Shown: positions 25,401-37,000 of the stretch, in pieces
How positions within the stretch are numbered: the first letter of the stretch is position 1
Layout: each line of letters begins with the position of its first letter
Source of the DNA: Atrichornis clamosus
Lineage: Eukaryota > Chordata > Aves > Passeriformes > Menuridae
NCBI GenBank assembly: GCA_013400975.1
Contig: WBMZ01002715.1
Coordinates: 62,001-126,000, forward strand
DNA length: 64,000 nt
Reading direction: 5' to 3'
Notes under the pieces: generated by a model
The model's database searches: none
What the model saw: the letters and a program-made list of their open reading frames with translations, nothing else
What the model was told of the DNA's origin: nothing
Translations under genes and position numbers: made by a program

Positions 25401-28400
25401 AGCTTAATTTAAAAGTTAGTACATGGAGTGGGTTTTTTTCCAGCCTCCAACAATACACACAAAGAACATTTAAAGCAAATTAGGATTACAAAGTCAACCA
25501 ACTCAAAACACGTCAGAATGTCACAGACTTACGAAATTTTCATTCAAACTCATGATACTGCCTTTCCTGACATCACTTCATGATGTAATTTTCCACATCA
25601 TCTCTTAGGTGGAACACAAAGAACAGTACTCAGAGAGTAATGTTCAGCATTTTGTATTTGCCAGCTCTTCACAAAGTGAACATGTGCCTTAATTACTGTT
25701 ATTAACATCCTCAAACTGCTGTCAATACAGGCCCATATTGCTAGAAATTACTTGAGTGATTGCCTGAACATATGTGGCCATGAAAACAGGAAATTCCTGT
25801 GTTCCTGTTTCCCTTATACAGATCACAGAAATCATCTAGATCTCCCAAGCCATAGAAACCACGGCAGAAGTTTATCTGAAGCACCTGGTTCATGTCGTGA
25901 ACTGTATGGGACAACAAATTCCCTGCAACTAATGTAACTTACTTTAAAAAGACTGCACACACAAAACTGACTTAAGGTGCAAAACCAACTTATTTAAAAA
26001 ATTAGTCATCTTTTAATACTTAAACAATATTGAATTTGAACTAATTTTAGTTTCAATAACAATACTGAATTTTAAACTACATTTTATGCAAACATTTTTA
26101 TACACACAGTCAGATTTCCTCATGAGTCTTTCTACTGCACTCCCTATTATTGCTTAAGTGCTTTGTGGATACTAATGACTGCTTTCATATAATCTCTGTA
26201 AAGTGCATCACACTCCAAACCTGCAAATAGCAAACCCAAGATGAATATTATCTGGTAGCTAACTCTCAAATATTAGAGTCACTCAACCTGATTCAGTAGA
26301 ATTACTTACACGTCACATACTTAAACATAGCTCATCCTAATTTACATATTTCTGTATTTTAATCCCATTTATTTCCTCACTTTTTAAAACAATACCAACC
26401 TTATAATCAGATTATTATGCAAAATAATTCCTGGTCTAACATCTAAAGAAATGTAGTGCTGAAAAGAAAACACATTGGGCATGCCTTGTCTGTAGCACAT
26501 TTTCTTTATGGACAGAAATTAACATCAAGACAATATACTTACAGAAGATGAATTATTATTCTTGAATGCATGCATACAGTTTTTCTTTGCAAGAACTACA
26601 TGAAACCTAGATGTCAGACACTGCTGAAAAGCTGTGGTCATGTATGAATAAGCATGAATATTATTACCACATACTTTGGATAATGAGAGTAATTGTAAAA
26701 TGACATTGTATGACATTACACTGCTGCACAAAAAACCCAGAGAAAGCAAAACAGACAGGCAAAAACTGCAACTCAAGTTGACTGGCTTATTTGGCAGTAT
26801 ATTCCTGGTGTAAGATTCAAGTACAAAACTGTGGGGAAGATTCCATCAAGCAGGTTTTCAGCTGTGTTTCCAAAAGGAGATGCATGTAACAACTTTAGAT
26901 CCCAGCATTTCTCGCAGTGTGTCACACAGCTAAGAAGCCACTAGGAAATTTTATTCTCCAACTTTATTTACCACTTTCAGCAAAGCTTCTAAGACGCCTC
27001 TATTAAACATTTATAGTTTTGTTACACTGACATGTATCATTGCTTCCAAAAATGTCAATACATTAGGTCACATTTAAAGCAAAGAATGGCATTTAAGCAA
27101 TCAGAATTGCACTTCTGTGGGAGTAACTTTGGACCACAATCCTTTTAGAAAGTGCCTGAAACATTCTGGTGAAATGTTAAGCTTTTGCAGAACAAAAGGC
27201 TAAAAAAAGATCAGATGTGGCTTTTCTTCAATTTTCAAAAATTTTTGAACAACATTACTAAATGCACAAGACATAACTAAAGGGTCATGTTACAAATCCA
27301 GTTTAGATTACTTCACCAGCCACCTAATCCATTCACTACTGAAGTTTCTACAATGAACCCAACCTACTGTGACACAATTTCATAATTATGTCATTAATGC
27401 TGATTATGTAGACATTTCATCCTATCCTCACCTTCACCCACAAGGATCCTTTCAAAGGTACTGCAAAATTTTTACTCTAAGCTAAATGATTATCCAAGCA
27501 CCTATCATAAACTAATCTCTGGCAGGAACAACAATCTGCATTGCTGCTATATAGAGAAGTGAGAGCAATCCAAAACATGGCAATGCTACTGTTTATGTCA
27601 GTGTTGTGAGCTGAAAACTAGGGCAGCTTTGCCTTCAGTTGTCTTGGATTAACAGCTACACAGGAATTCAGTACTAGGATCAAGTTTTAGTCTGTCTGCT
27701 AATGCACATAATTACTGCAAGAATATAATACAACTTATAGTCTAACAACAAGGTTCAGTACTACAAATGAAGTGACTTTTTTCCACCTAGCAAACCCATT
27801 CTGTGTTGGTGACTGCGATTCAGTGTGGATGTTTAACTGCCTCAAATGTATCTCACAAAGTTGTATCTTGCATAAAATAATTTTGTAAGATTCAACATCT
27901 TAATTTCTTGAATTTCTTGTTCATGTACATTCTAAGAGCAATAAAGGGACATCAAGAAATGTGCATTACCATTGCATACACAAAACAAGTTAATGGTTGG
28001 AACAAAATGATGGCAATTTCTAACTGAAGTGTGAGGGTCTTGAACGAGGCCCTGGGCTTTGCAGAAATATATAATATGTAACTAGGCACAGCAAAACAGT
28101 TGGTGTGGCTTAAAAAAAAGTGCGTCATATCTCATACTGGGGTCCCAGGTTTTATATTTGAGAGGCAAAAGTGCCCTACCAATTTCATGCCAGCAATACA
28201 AATACCAAAGCAGGTTTCTAGCAGGTGACCGCAGGGAGATCTTTGGCAATCAGTACAGACACAAAACATATTGGTAACTGTGATAGTTATGATCCGCAAT
28301 TTCTTAACATGGACTTAAGAAATACACTGGACAAGTTTTGCCCCTGTGTGACAACAAAAAAGATCAGCATTCCCTTTTTACAGTAGGATACTCAAAATTA

Positions 28401-29489
28401 TTCTAGTTTTTATAGATCGTTACCTTTCACTTGAAGGATTCAGAGTATTAATTTCATAAATGTTACTTCATTATCTAAGTGACTCAGAACTTCCTCTTTC
28501 TATGCCTACAGGCACAAAAATCAGTATCTCTCCCTCTAATTGATTCCTATTTCCAAGTTACATTAGTAGCAAAATTCATCCTGACATGCTTGGTTCAAGT
28601 TTGTCAGGGTAAGGAAAGGATTCAGCCCTCAGTGAGGGAAAAAACCACACATCTGGAACACAATAAACACTACCCTCATGCCAACGACAAAAATAATTTT
28701 GAAGATCTCAAACACTTTGTTCTTTCTCGATCCTTTTGACAATATATTTACTCAACTCCTGTATCTTAAATGTCAATTATTCACAGCTGATTAATATTTT
28801 GCAGTGTACTCATTCAGTGCACAGCACAACTAGTATTCACAGACACCACAATATTTGAAATAACATGCAAGGAGAAAGGAATCAAAGATAACATAAAGCA
28901 AAGGATTTCAAACTCTTTCGAAGGTACTGAGAATGATACTTCTGTATTACTATAGCATACCTGACAGAAAAATAGCCAGTTGTAATTTGAAGGTTTTAAT
29001 GGATGGAGGACCTATACGTGTGCCTCCCACTGCAAGGCTTTATATTAGCTTTGAATTAATCTTCTCAGCTTTCCCAATTTGCTCTCCAATTTTCCAGGAA
29101 CACCACAAAGTGACATACAGGCAACACAACATGCTACCATGCTCAGATACCATGTCTGTAATGACACAGAGGTTATATTAACCCTACTCCACAGGATTAC
29201 AAGAAGAAAGGCACATATTTGGGGAATATTTTAGGAGACCAGATGCACAAACAACTGAATTCCAAGGGGCACATGACCATGATATCAGCAAACCTGAATT
29301 CTCTGATGCAAAGGCCTTGCATATGGTGGATTTTGGCAGGTTGTTTTTGTGTATTAGCTAAAAGTGACATTTTTCCACATTCTGGAAGTCAGCAAGTCTT
29401 CTAAAAGACTTAATAAATCATAATTAAACTAATAGCTTTTTCCAGTCAAATCTTGTAGGGTTTTTTGATGCAAGCTTTCTTATAGTGCA

Positions 29490-29745
29490 TAAACACAACC
29501 TCCTCCCAAGTATCCACCTGCTCTGGCGTGGGCTCCTCCACGGGCTGCAGGTGGATCTCTGCACCCCCCATGGCCTCCATGGGCTGCAGGGGCTCAGCTG
29601 CTTCACCACGGCCTTCACCACGGGCCGCAGAGGAATCTCAGCTCCAGTGCCGCGAGCAGCTCCTGCCCCTCCTTCTCCACTGACTTTGGTGTCTGAAGAG
29701 TTGTTCCCCTCACGTGTTCTCACTCCACTCTTCTCTGGTCACAAT
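29490..29745. repeat. GC-rich block with degenerate GGGCTGCAG modules
   Basis: A GC-rich island in AT-rich intron carries diverged copies of a module (CCACGGGCTGCAGGTGGATC, CCATGGGCTGCAGGGG, CCACGGGCCGCAGAGGAATC). Both strands stay open (87 and 99 aa), as expected from composition. It resembles a dispersed avian repeat in style, but I cannot name the family. No exon signals or gene homology were recognised. Confidence 0.5.
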
Positions 29746-31289
29746 TAAAACTGTGTAACCACTTTTTGTTTTGATTGTAATTGTTTTTCAATACTTCTAA
29801 CATTGCCAGACCTACCATCTTCCATTTGCCAATATAAAATAACTCAGAAGATGATTTCAGTCAAATAGCTGTGCTTCAGGGAAAACACTGAAGTCTGCTA
29901 TATTTTTAGATCTATTCTTAAACAAACCTGGTATCTCTGTGCTTTGGATCATGAACTTCAAATTCAGCCAGAGTTTTCAAAAAAATGTGCATTTTGTCTA
30001 TAAAAAAGAGAACAGCAACTTCTGGCTATGTTAGAACTGAAAAATCAGATCAAGGATTGGAAATAAAACCTTATTCAGCAACATATTTGCCCATCAAATA
30101 TGAAGTCAAAAAATATGTCTTGTTTGCCATAAGTCACAGTGATTCAGTGATTATATATTTACAAATGTCATGAAATGATAATAAAAATGGACGAATGGGT
30201 AAAAATACCTGTAGCTACAGAAATGTATTTATTCTACTTAGTACACAGAAGTAAAATATATATTGGTGAACAGCATCTCAAGTTGACTGAATTCTTACAT
30301 CTAAAACATAAGCTCTACTTTTTAAAACAGTATTAGTCTTAACTTGCACAGAGTAGAATCAAAAGGAAACTAAGTCTGAAATAACATTGCTGTCCAATTC
30401 TGTTCGGACTGGGCAAGTTCGAAGTCTTCTAATAGAAAGTGAGTTGAAAGAGCCAGTAATAAACTGATTAAGTATTAGCAGCTACAACTTTCTAAGGTTC
30501 CCATCTGTTCTGTACATGTGGCCACCCTGGGCCTTTGCCAGACCTGAGGCCTGGGACTCTGTTCTGTATTGTCAGTAACAGGACACTCCTGCTGTGCTCT
30601 GTCAACAAAGAAGTAGTGCCTGTTGGAATACAGAGGTGACAAACTTGGAAACATGTAGGATACAATTGATACAGACAGTTTGGTAAATAAAAACTGAGAT
30701 TGCTGGTCAAGAAGAGAAAATATGGATGAAAAAAAAGAGGGCATGGAAATATAACCGAAGTGTTATGTAATAATACCAGTAGGGGAAACTGAAAATGACA
30801 ACTTTTGGAATATTTGCTGAAGAAGTAAAAACAGAGTGAACACTGTAAGAAAGAGTCTAACAAACAACTTGAAAAACAGCATAAAAAGATTTCAGAATGA
30901 TGAATCCTGATGAATTTGCAAAGACAACAGATCCGGTTAAAGGAGGCATACTCAGAGGAGACAGTTTCTCTGCAGAAATATTTTTGTTGGTGTTCACCAT
31001 GAAAAAGAATGTTAGGAGTCTCATATCAGAGCACTCCCTCAGGAGAAGGGTCTATTTCCAACAGAAGCACTTGCAGAATGTGAAAACAAATTAATAAAAT
31101 AAATTTTAAAATGCTACCCGACAGATTGAGGCAGTTATATACTCCTTGAGCTTTGAAGGAACAACTGGTGTTACTGAAAAATGTAATAGCTGAACTACTC
31201 AAGAACATATATAACCTCTCATTTAAAACTGCCCTAGTACTACTTGGTAACACAAAAAACACCACCTTTAAGAAGATTTTAAAACAGAC

Positions 31290-32430
31290 CAGAGAACTAT
31301 AGATAAGTAAATTTGATATTTATACTGGATACAGTGATGCTAGAACAATTAGGGAATAAGTGAGTAAATATGACACCGTGTGGAAGAGTCACCAGGCATT
31401 TGTAGAATTGTTACACTTCACAAATCTAATACAGTTTTTTTAAGTTATAAAAACATGTACAGGAGAGAAATCTGTTTAACAGCATAGTGCATTTCAGAGA
31501 CATTCCCCAATGTCTCTTAAAGAAATTAATCTCCACTTAGAATAAAAGCTAATGTCCTTCTGTGAAAAAATCACTGGTGAAAAAACAGGAAAGAATGCTG
31601 GACCCTGATGGTCAGCTCTCACAGTGGATGGAGTACCCACATTTGTGTCATAGGAACCTGTTCTGGGACCTTTGCTTTTCAATATATATGCGGAGGAGAT
31701 GTCCACAGATGCTATTCAGAACAGAAAAGATACAGCTCAACTGTAAAAACATGCAAGACTTCTTTATTGGGAGTGGCTGGAAGGTGAAAAAAGAGATTAA
31801 ATTTAGTGTACATAAGCATAGTGTACGTAAGTGAAACAAAAGGTAAACATGTTTCTAAATTTACACAGGCATAAGCCTCTGAGCTTGTGATTCTCACTCA
31901 CAGGTAACTCCAAAATGTTAAATTAGATTAGGCACACACGACATAAACAGTAAATTCAATGCTCAGGAGACAAACAGACAGGTATCAGGAATTATCAGGA
32001 AATAAACAGAACAAAACAACCCCCACGACTAAACTACTCTATAACCGCATGCTGTACTGAACACTTCATTGGTTCTGTTTCCAGGTACCCAACAAAACAC
32101 AGTCAAACTGGAAAAAATATAGAACATTACTGAGTAACTCCTGTACAAGGAACAACTAAGTGAAACAAAATTCTTCAGCCTAAGGAACAGGCAATTGAGA
32201 GGAGCCATCCTCTCTCTGCAGCTCTTAGTGACAAAGAGGAAGCAGTTGTTCCCCATGTCTTCCACTGGGACACCTTGCTGAAATCACATGGAAACAGATA
32301 GAAAATAACAGATTCAACCTAAAGAAAAAGAGACTGATCTTGACATTCCAGGTAATTAAGCTGCAGACTTTTTTGTCCCAGGCTCTTCTGTTAAAAGCAT
32401 CCATAAGAATATGAAAGACTGGGCAAAATT
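31290..32430 (+). mobile_element. Old, degraded CR1-type LINE with RT remnant
   Basis: Around 31659-31703 the plus strand reads VLGPLLFNIYAEEM, a reverse-transcriptase core motif. Upstream, 31290-31320 reads NYR.VNLIFIL after a stop (cf. NYRPVSLTSI). Downstream, 31790 reads EIKFSVHKHSV (cf. the K-C-K-V-M-H region). Around 32200 a 3' segment, GAGCCATCCTCTCTCTGCAG then CTCTTAGTGACA, has CR1 character. Many frameshifts make this an ancient copy with uncertain edges. Confidence 0.6.
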
Positions 32431-33276
32431 TTAGAAACTGCATTCAGCTCCACCAAATTCAGCCATGCCTGTTCTGGTTATGGGTGGCTTGAGAACTACC
32501 CACGATCACCATACACTGAGTTTGTTTGCATATTTTTCTCCCTGCACATACGCTGTTGCCTCTGTTGGAGTCAACGGGCAGAAGAGGATGGCCTCAGTTT
32601 GTACAGCTTGGTTTGGACAGGCTGTTAGGTAAAAGAGAAGGAGAAACAAGACTCGCTAAAGAGACTTCGGGCACTCAGGAAAGAGACAGAACATTTGCCA
32701 CAGGTAGTACAGTATGAAGGACGGGTGTCCTGGGCATAACTGGCAATGCTTTGATGTCAGGGGAGGGGGCTGCAGTAATGAGTATGGTCAAGGGATTGGA
32801 GAATTAAAAGGGAGAAAAGGTTTCACAGAGGCAAGGGGTGTTTTCCCTACGAGTTTGTGTGTTGGTTTCAATCTCAGAGTCAGTAATCAGAAGTTCATTG
32901 ATTGACAAAATAAATTAGGAAACTGTGTCCTGATTTAATAGTCTACCTTCAATTAAGTGTCAGTATTTTTCAGCTGAATCTCCCAGTTTCTCTTCCCTTC
33001 ACTAGTAAGGAAGTGAAAGTGTAAGTTCTATGGTGAACATCAAAACCATTAACTTCAAGGTCTCTACAGAAAGAGAAGACTCTATTGTCAGAATCTTCGT
33101 CTCAGCAGTGTTGAGTTTGAGGAATGGAAACTCATACTCTATTTTTAGTAATGTGTAAACTCCTGAACTTCAGGAGTTTTTTTTCATGTAGGGTGTAATC
33201 TAGTGTGAAGAAGTACAAAGAAGAAGGAGTTTTAAATCTGAGTAAAAAACCAAAATAAACAATGTTAAGATCTCAC

Positions 33277-33405
33277 CTGGAGTAAGTATGAGCCAGAGGT
33301 ATCTGCACTGGAACTCTCATTTTGTATTGTATTCTGTTGGGTGATAGCATCCTCTTTCTTTCGTTCCTTCTGCCCTGCTTCATCATCTTCGTACTCATCA
33401 AGGCT
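33277..33405 (-). CDS. PAWR: PAWR exon, acidic end of the SAC region and start of linker (129 nt)
   Basis: The minus strand encodes 43 residues in phase 0 at both ends: it begins SLDEYEDDEAGQKERKKEDA, continues ITQQNTIQNE, and ends SGSYLLQ. The acceptor reads TTTTAG before AGC and the donor reads CAG followed by GTGAG. The DEYEDDEAGQKERK and EDAITQQNTIQNE segments match human PAWR almost exactly, starting near human residue 173 in the last part of the SAC (selective apoptosis of cancer cells) domain. The human stretch between NE and SSYLLQ reads AVNLLDPG. Here it is serine-rich (SSSADTSG) and about one residue shorter, so this linker is less conserved. The upstream exon should encode the PKA site region and the SAC core; it is not found before the window end at 64000. 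Confidence 0.95.
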
Positions 33406-33597
33406 CTAAAATGAAAAATATTCAGTTATCAAATAGTCTTTGTACATTGCTTCACATGCTTCCCATATTTCACAAAATTAATGCATCAGTGAATATTTAT
33501 AAATATTAATTTCATCTTTCAGAAAAGTTTAATTTAATGCTTAAATGCTTTTCTTTCCAACTAACTGCTTTTTCTTCATCACAAAAGAAACCATCAC

Positions 33598-33629
33598 AAA
33601 AGTAAGAAATAATAATTATTCTTACTTTT
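33598..33629. repeat. Inverted repeat, 11-bp arms, with flanking 20-bp duplication
   Basis: AAAAGTAAGAA (33598-33608) and TTCTTACTTTT (33619-33629) are perfect complements around a 10-nt AT-only spacer. CTTTTTCTTCATCACAAAAG occurs at 33568-33587 and 33625-33644, and a third partial copy, CATCACAAAAG, lies at 33592-33602. The structure lies about 190 nt upstream of the 129-nt PAWR exon in the sense direction. Confidence 0.9.
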
Positions 33630-33699
33630 TCTTCATCACAAAAGTAATAATAATACAAGATTCGATTTGACAAAGCTTTAGATAACACTGTGGGAATTC

Positions 33700-33767
33700 A
33701 GTGATAATCCTGCTGTGAGTAGAAGCTTGGACTACACCTGAGGTTCCTTTCATTTGAATGATTCTAC
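33700..33767 (+). mobile_element. CR1 LINE 3'-end remnant
   Basis: CCTGCTGTGAGTAGAAGCTT, GGACTACACCTGAGGTTCCT and GAATGATTCTAC follow the CR1 3'-end pattern on the plus strand. It is short and diverged. Confidence 0.75.
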
Positions 33768-34027
33768 AACCCTGTTTGTCATATGCAATTGCATTACCTT
33801 TACATGGAAGATATTTTGAGGAAGTACAGAAAAGGAAAAAAAAGTTAATTGCACTCTTCACTCAACAGCTGATCTTTTTTGATAATGGTTGCTGAGGTTG
33901 AAGTGTCAGTCTCCATCACTCATCCTAAATTTGCTCTCCTTGGTTTTTGTTTTGTCTTTGAAAATTTACCAAAGAAGATCGATTATTTTTAAATTACTTG
34001 GGCAGTCATTAATTACTAAGAATTAAC

Positions 34028-34058
34028 ACACATATATATATATATACACACATATATA
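34028..34058. repeat. CA/TA dinucleotide tract
   Basis: A CACA start, a run of about seven TA units, CACACA, then TATATA. Alternating and self-complementary in its centre. Confidence 0.9.
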
Positions 34059-37000
34059 ACATTTTGACTCTTCAACACAAATGATTTATACTAGATTTGC
34101 TGAAATACCTGTTTTGAAAGGATTGAGTTACTAAAGCACTGACTGCTGTCAGGCAAGAGACATGAAAAGCAAATAGGCAAATAAATAAAAAAATAAATAA
34201 TCAGTATTACTGTGTCTGCTTTAGGTCAAAGCCACATTAGGGCCAGGGTAGAAATGTAAGGACGCAACCAGCTTTGGACTAAGTCAGCTGTGTCTACGTC
34301 AGTCTATTAATTTAATATACACAAATTTACAGAAAGAAAAAAAAAAAAAAAACCAACCCATATCTTACAATTAGAGGACCAACTTAAAGCAGACAAAGCT
34401 CAAAAAAAACCCCAAAAACCTCTGACCATGACATCACAAGCTGTTTGCCAGCACTCCACATTAAAACAAGAGATGTGTGAAACCTTGTTACAGAAACACA
34501 GGTAACTAATCAGTCTAAGACATCAGAAAAAGCTTCTAGATTAATGTACAACTTGAGAAAAAGAGAACAGGGCTACCAGAGAACAAAGATGAATGTCAAA
34601 TTATTTCAGTTGAAATTTCTAATGCACAAAAAACAAAGTCAATATTCTGAGGCTAAGATACAGACAATCACTGTCATCATTTTACCCAAAGGGCAAAAAA
34701 CTAGTCAAAAGCATATAATGAGAATGCTGGAATATACTGTCTTTAAAAGTAAAACCAGTGTTATTTGCTAACTGAAAATAGCACTAGTATATCAAAAACT
34801 AACTGCAGCTCCTCCAAAACAAACATTATGGTGATACAAGTGCTAGAAAACTGACAAACCAGAAAGGAATATGTTTCCACAACTGAACCTGAATAAAAGC
34901 CATTTAAACTCTCCACAGCAGCACTCATGACAGCAACACTAATGCAATTTCACCAGTCTACTTCTAACCAACCTCTCAATTCAACTGATGCAGACCTATT
35001 CCTATCACTAAGGAAGGCACACAAAGGATTTTTTACGGCTTAATCGTTATACATTCAAAAACACTTTCAATTAGTCTTTTCTAGTAAAATAATTACAAAT
35101 ATTTAATACAGTTCTTTTGGGTCCATTTATAACAAAGCGTTTAAAAAACACTGTCACAGTAAATTCTAGGAAATTATCTTTAAATCAACATCCTCTACCT
35201 TTTATAAACTGTAAAGCTTAAAAATGTTGGTAACATAAACTTGAGTCTGTATCCTAATTTATCCTATTATCATATTAATCCATTATGAAGTGACACCACA
35301 AGAAATAATAAGCCTCTACTGCAAGAAGAAATGATCTTCAGTCCTTATAAAGCCAGTCTTGTTCAGAAAGAACTCACAGAAGGTATCATACAAATTACAA
35401 CTAATGCCACGCAGATGAACAATGATACTGTGTTAGAGAAACAGGGAAACTTTCAGATTGTTCTTCCAGTCTCCAAGTTGTCATGTCAGAGAATGGAGAT
35501 CCTAGATAAAAATCAAAGGAAAGAGATCATTTGAAATTAGTTTGGAAAAGCAGCCTCTAGAAAACGTAGGAGAAATCTGACTCCAGACAGAAGAGATCAG
35601 TAATCTTCACACTTCAAAACAACTTTTCATTTTCAAGGAACAACATTCTTCAAGGAGAAAAATGACATTCAAATATCAATACTATAGGTTAAAAAATCCT
35701 CTTAGTAGTGACTAAGTAGACAAGTGTTTCTTTCTCCACAAATTCTCTGCTTCAGATACATGCTTCTCATAATCTTTCCAGAAACCACCAGCATTCCACA
35801 GAAATATTTTTCTCTGAATACAATTACATCTGTGACAAAGAATGTTCTTCTCTCTTTTAATATAAGATCACCTGCTACTAACTATTCTTTCAGCAATTTT
35901 GGACAGGAACAAAATGTCATTATCCGGTATGAAAGTTCTAGCCACAAAATTTTAAACTAAACATTTTCAGATTGGATTTGCCAGCAATGTCCATTCCCAC
36001 CCTTTTCCCTTCTTCTCAGAAAGGTTCACGATCACCAAAGTCTGCTAATCAGTACCATCAAAAGGTATTCAATCCCCCCAAATAATCCATACCTCCAAAG
36101 TTAAAGGCCTTCTTCCAGAGCATGGAACAGTTAGTTACACAGTTTATATAGATCGAATTTGGAGCATATAACCTCTGTTTTAAAGGCTACTGGGGCTTGC
36201 TCCCAACTCCAGTTCCCTCCTCTGGAGCAGGCACCACACCAGCTGAGGCCAGCACAAGTTTGAACGGTTAGATGCTGCACAGATGCAGCAGGTTTTTATT
36301 ACTTGTAACAGATGAAGCGGAAGAGTCACAGGCACAGGTTGATAGTCACTACCTGCGGCCGACGTGGCACATTTGGCTAGGACTGCCAATGCCTTCCTGC
36401 CCTAAAGCAGATTGCTAGTCCCTGTTGGAGGCCTTCTGTGGTTTCCCAAAAACAAAGGTTATGTTCCCCTTACAAGCGTGTAGACGTGCACATACCCACA
36501 CACCAATTTAAACAATGTTTATGAAACGCAGGCTGAGCACAAGTCAACATGGTAACAACTACATCATTTAAACCTTTTACTGCTTTTTACGCAAGTTAAT
36601 AGGTTTCGCTTCAACAACCATTAGCCTTAATAAGGAAATCCATTTGTCTTGACTCATGATGAAACAAGCTTTCTTAGTGAAAATATCCTGCTTAAGAACT
36701 TCATCTTCAGTTAACGACTGCTAGTATTACTGCTGCTGATGTTCTAAGCTAACTTTTACAGTAATGAAATCAATTAGACCATTTTTCAGTTGATACATTA
36801 TTATTGAAAAAATTAAAAATGTCTAAAGTGTTGCTACACACTTTAAAAACGGGACTTTTTTTAAACTGCCCTGCAGCTGAAACTGCCTCAGCCCACAGGA
36901 CATTTCAATCAGATGGATTACTGTGTTACTTGCATTACAGGCTCTCTCAAATACTACACTTTGCTATAAAAACTAGCTTCGCATCATTGAAACAGACAAA

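Larger units (their letters stand above)
12642..33276 (-). other. PAWR: PAWR intron, 20,635 nt, repeat-bearing
   Basis: Lies between the 129-nt exon and the microexon. The recognised content is CR1 at 13848-15062, 15066-15428, 18463-19322, 21650-21690 and 31290-32430, and a GC-rich unassigned block at 29490-29745. The stretches 15430-18460, 19325-21650, 21700-29480 and 29750-31290 are AT-rich with no gene, RNA or named repeat that I can support. Confidence 0.85.
2261..33405 (-). other. PAWR: PAWR gene, partial: four internal coding exons
   Basis: This entry is the part of PAWR (Par-4) supported by exons. Seen: four minus-strand exons of 129, 35, 148 and 105 nt join in frame to 140 residues, each with an AG acceptor and GT donor. 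The product aligns from memory with the C-terminal half of human PAWR (340 aa), roughly residues 173-312. Known: Par-4 is a pro-apoptotic regulator that dimerises through its C-terminal leucine zipper and binds WT1, atypical PKC and DAPK3. Introns inside the window are 1,358, 8,735 and 20,635 nt. The N-terminal exon carrying most of the SAC domain and the final exon were not found, so the gene should extend past both ends. No promoter or UTR is visible. Confidence 0.93.

Noticed and set aside
29424..29723. 99-aa minus-strand frame in the GC-rich block
   Set aside because: Both strands are open because the block is GC-rich and stop-poor; no coding evidence.
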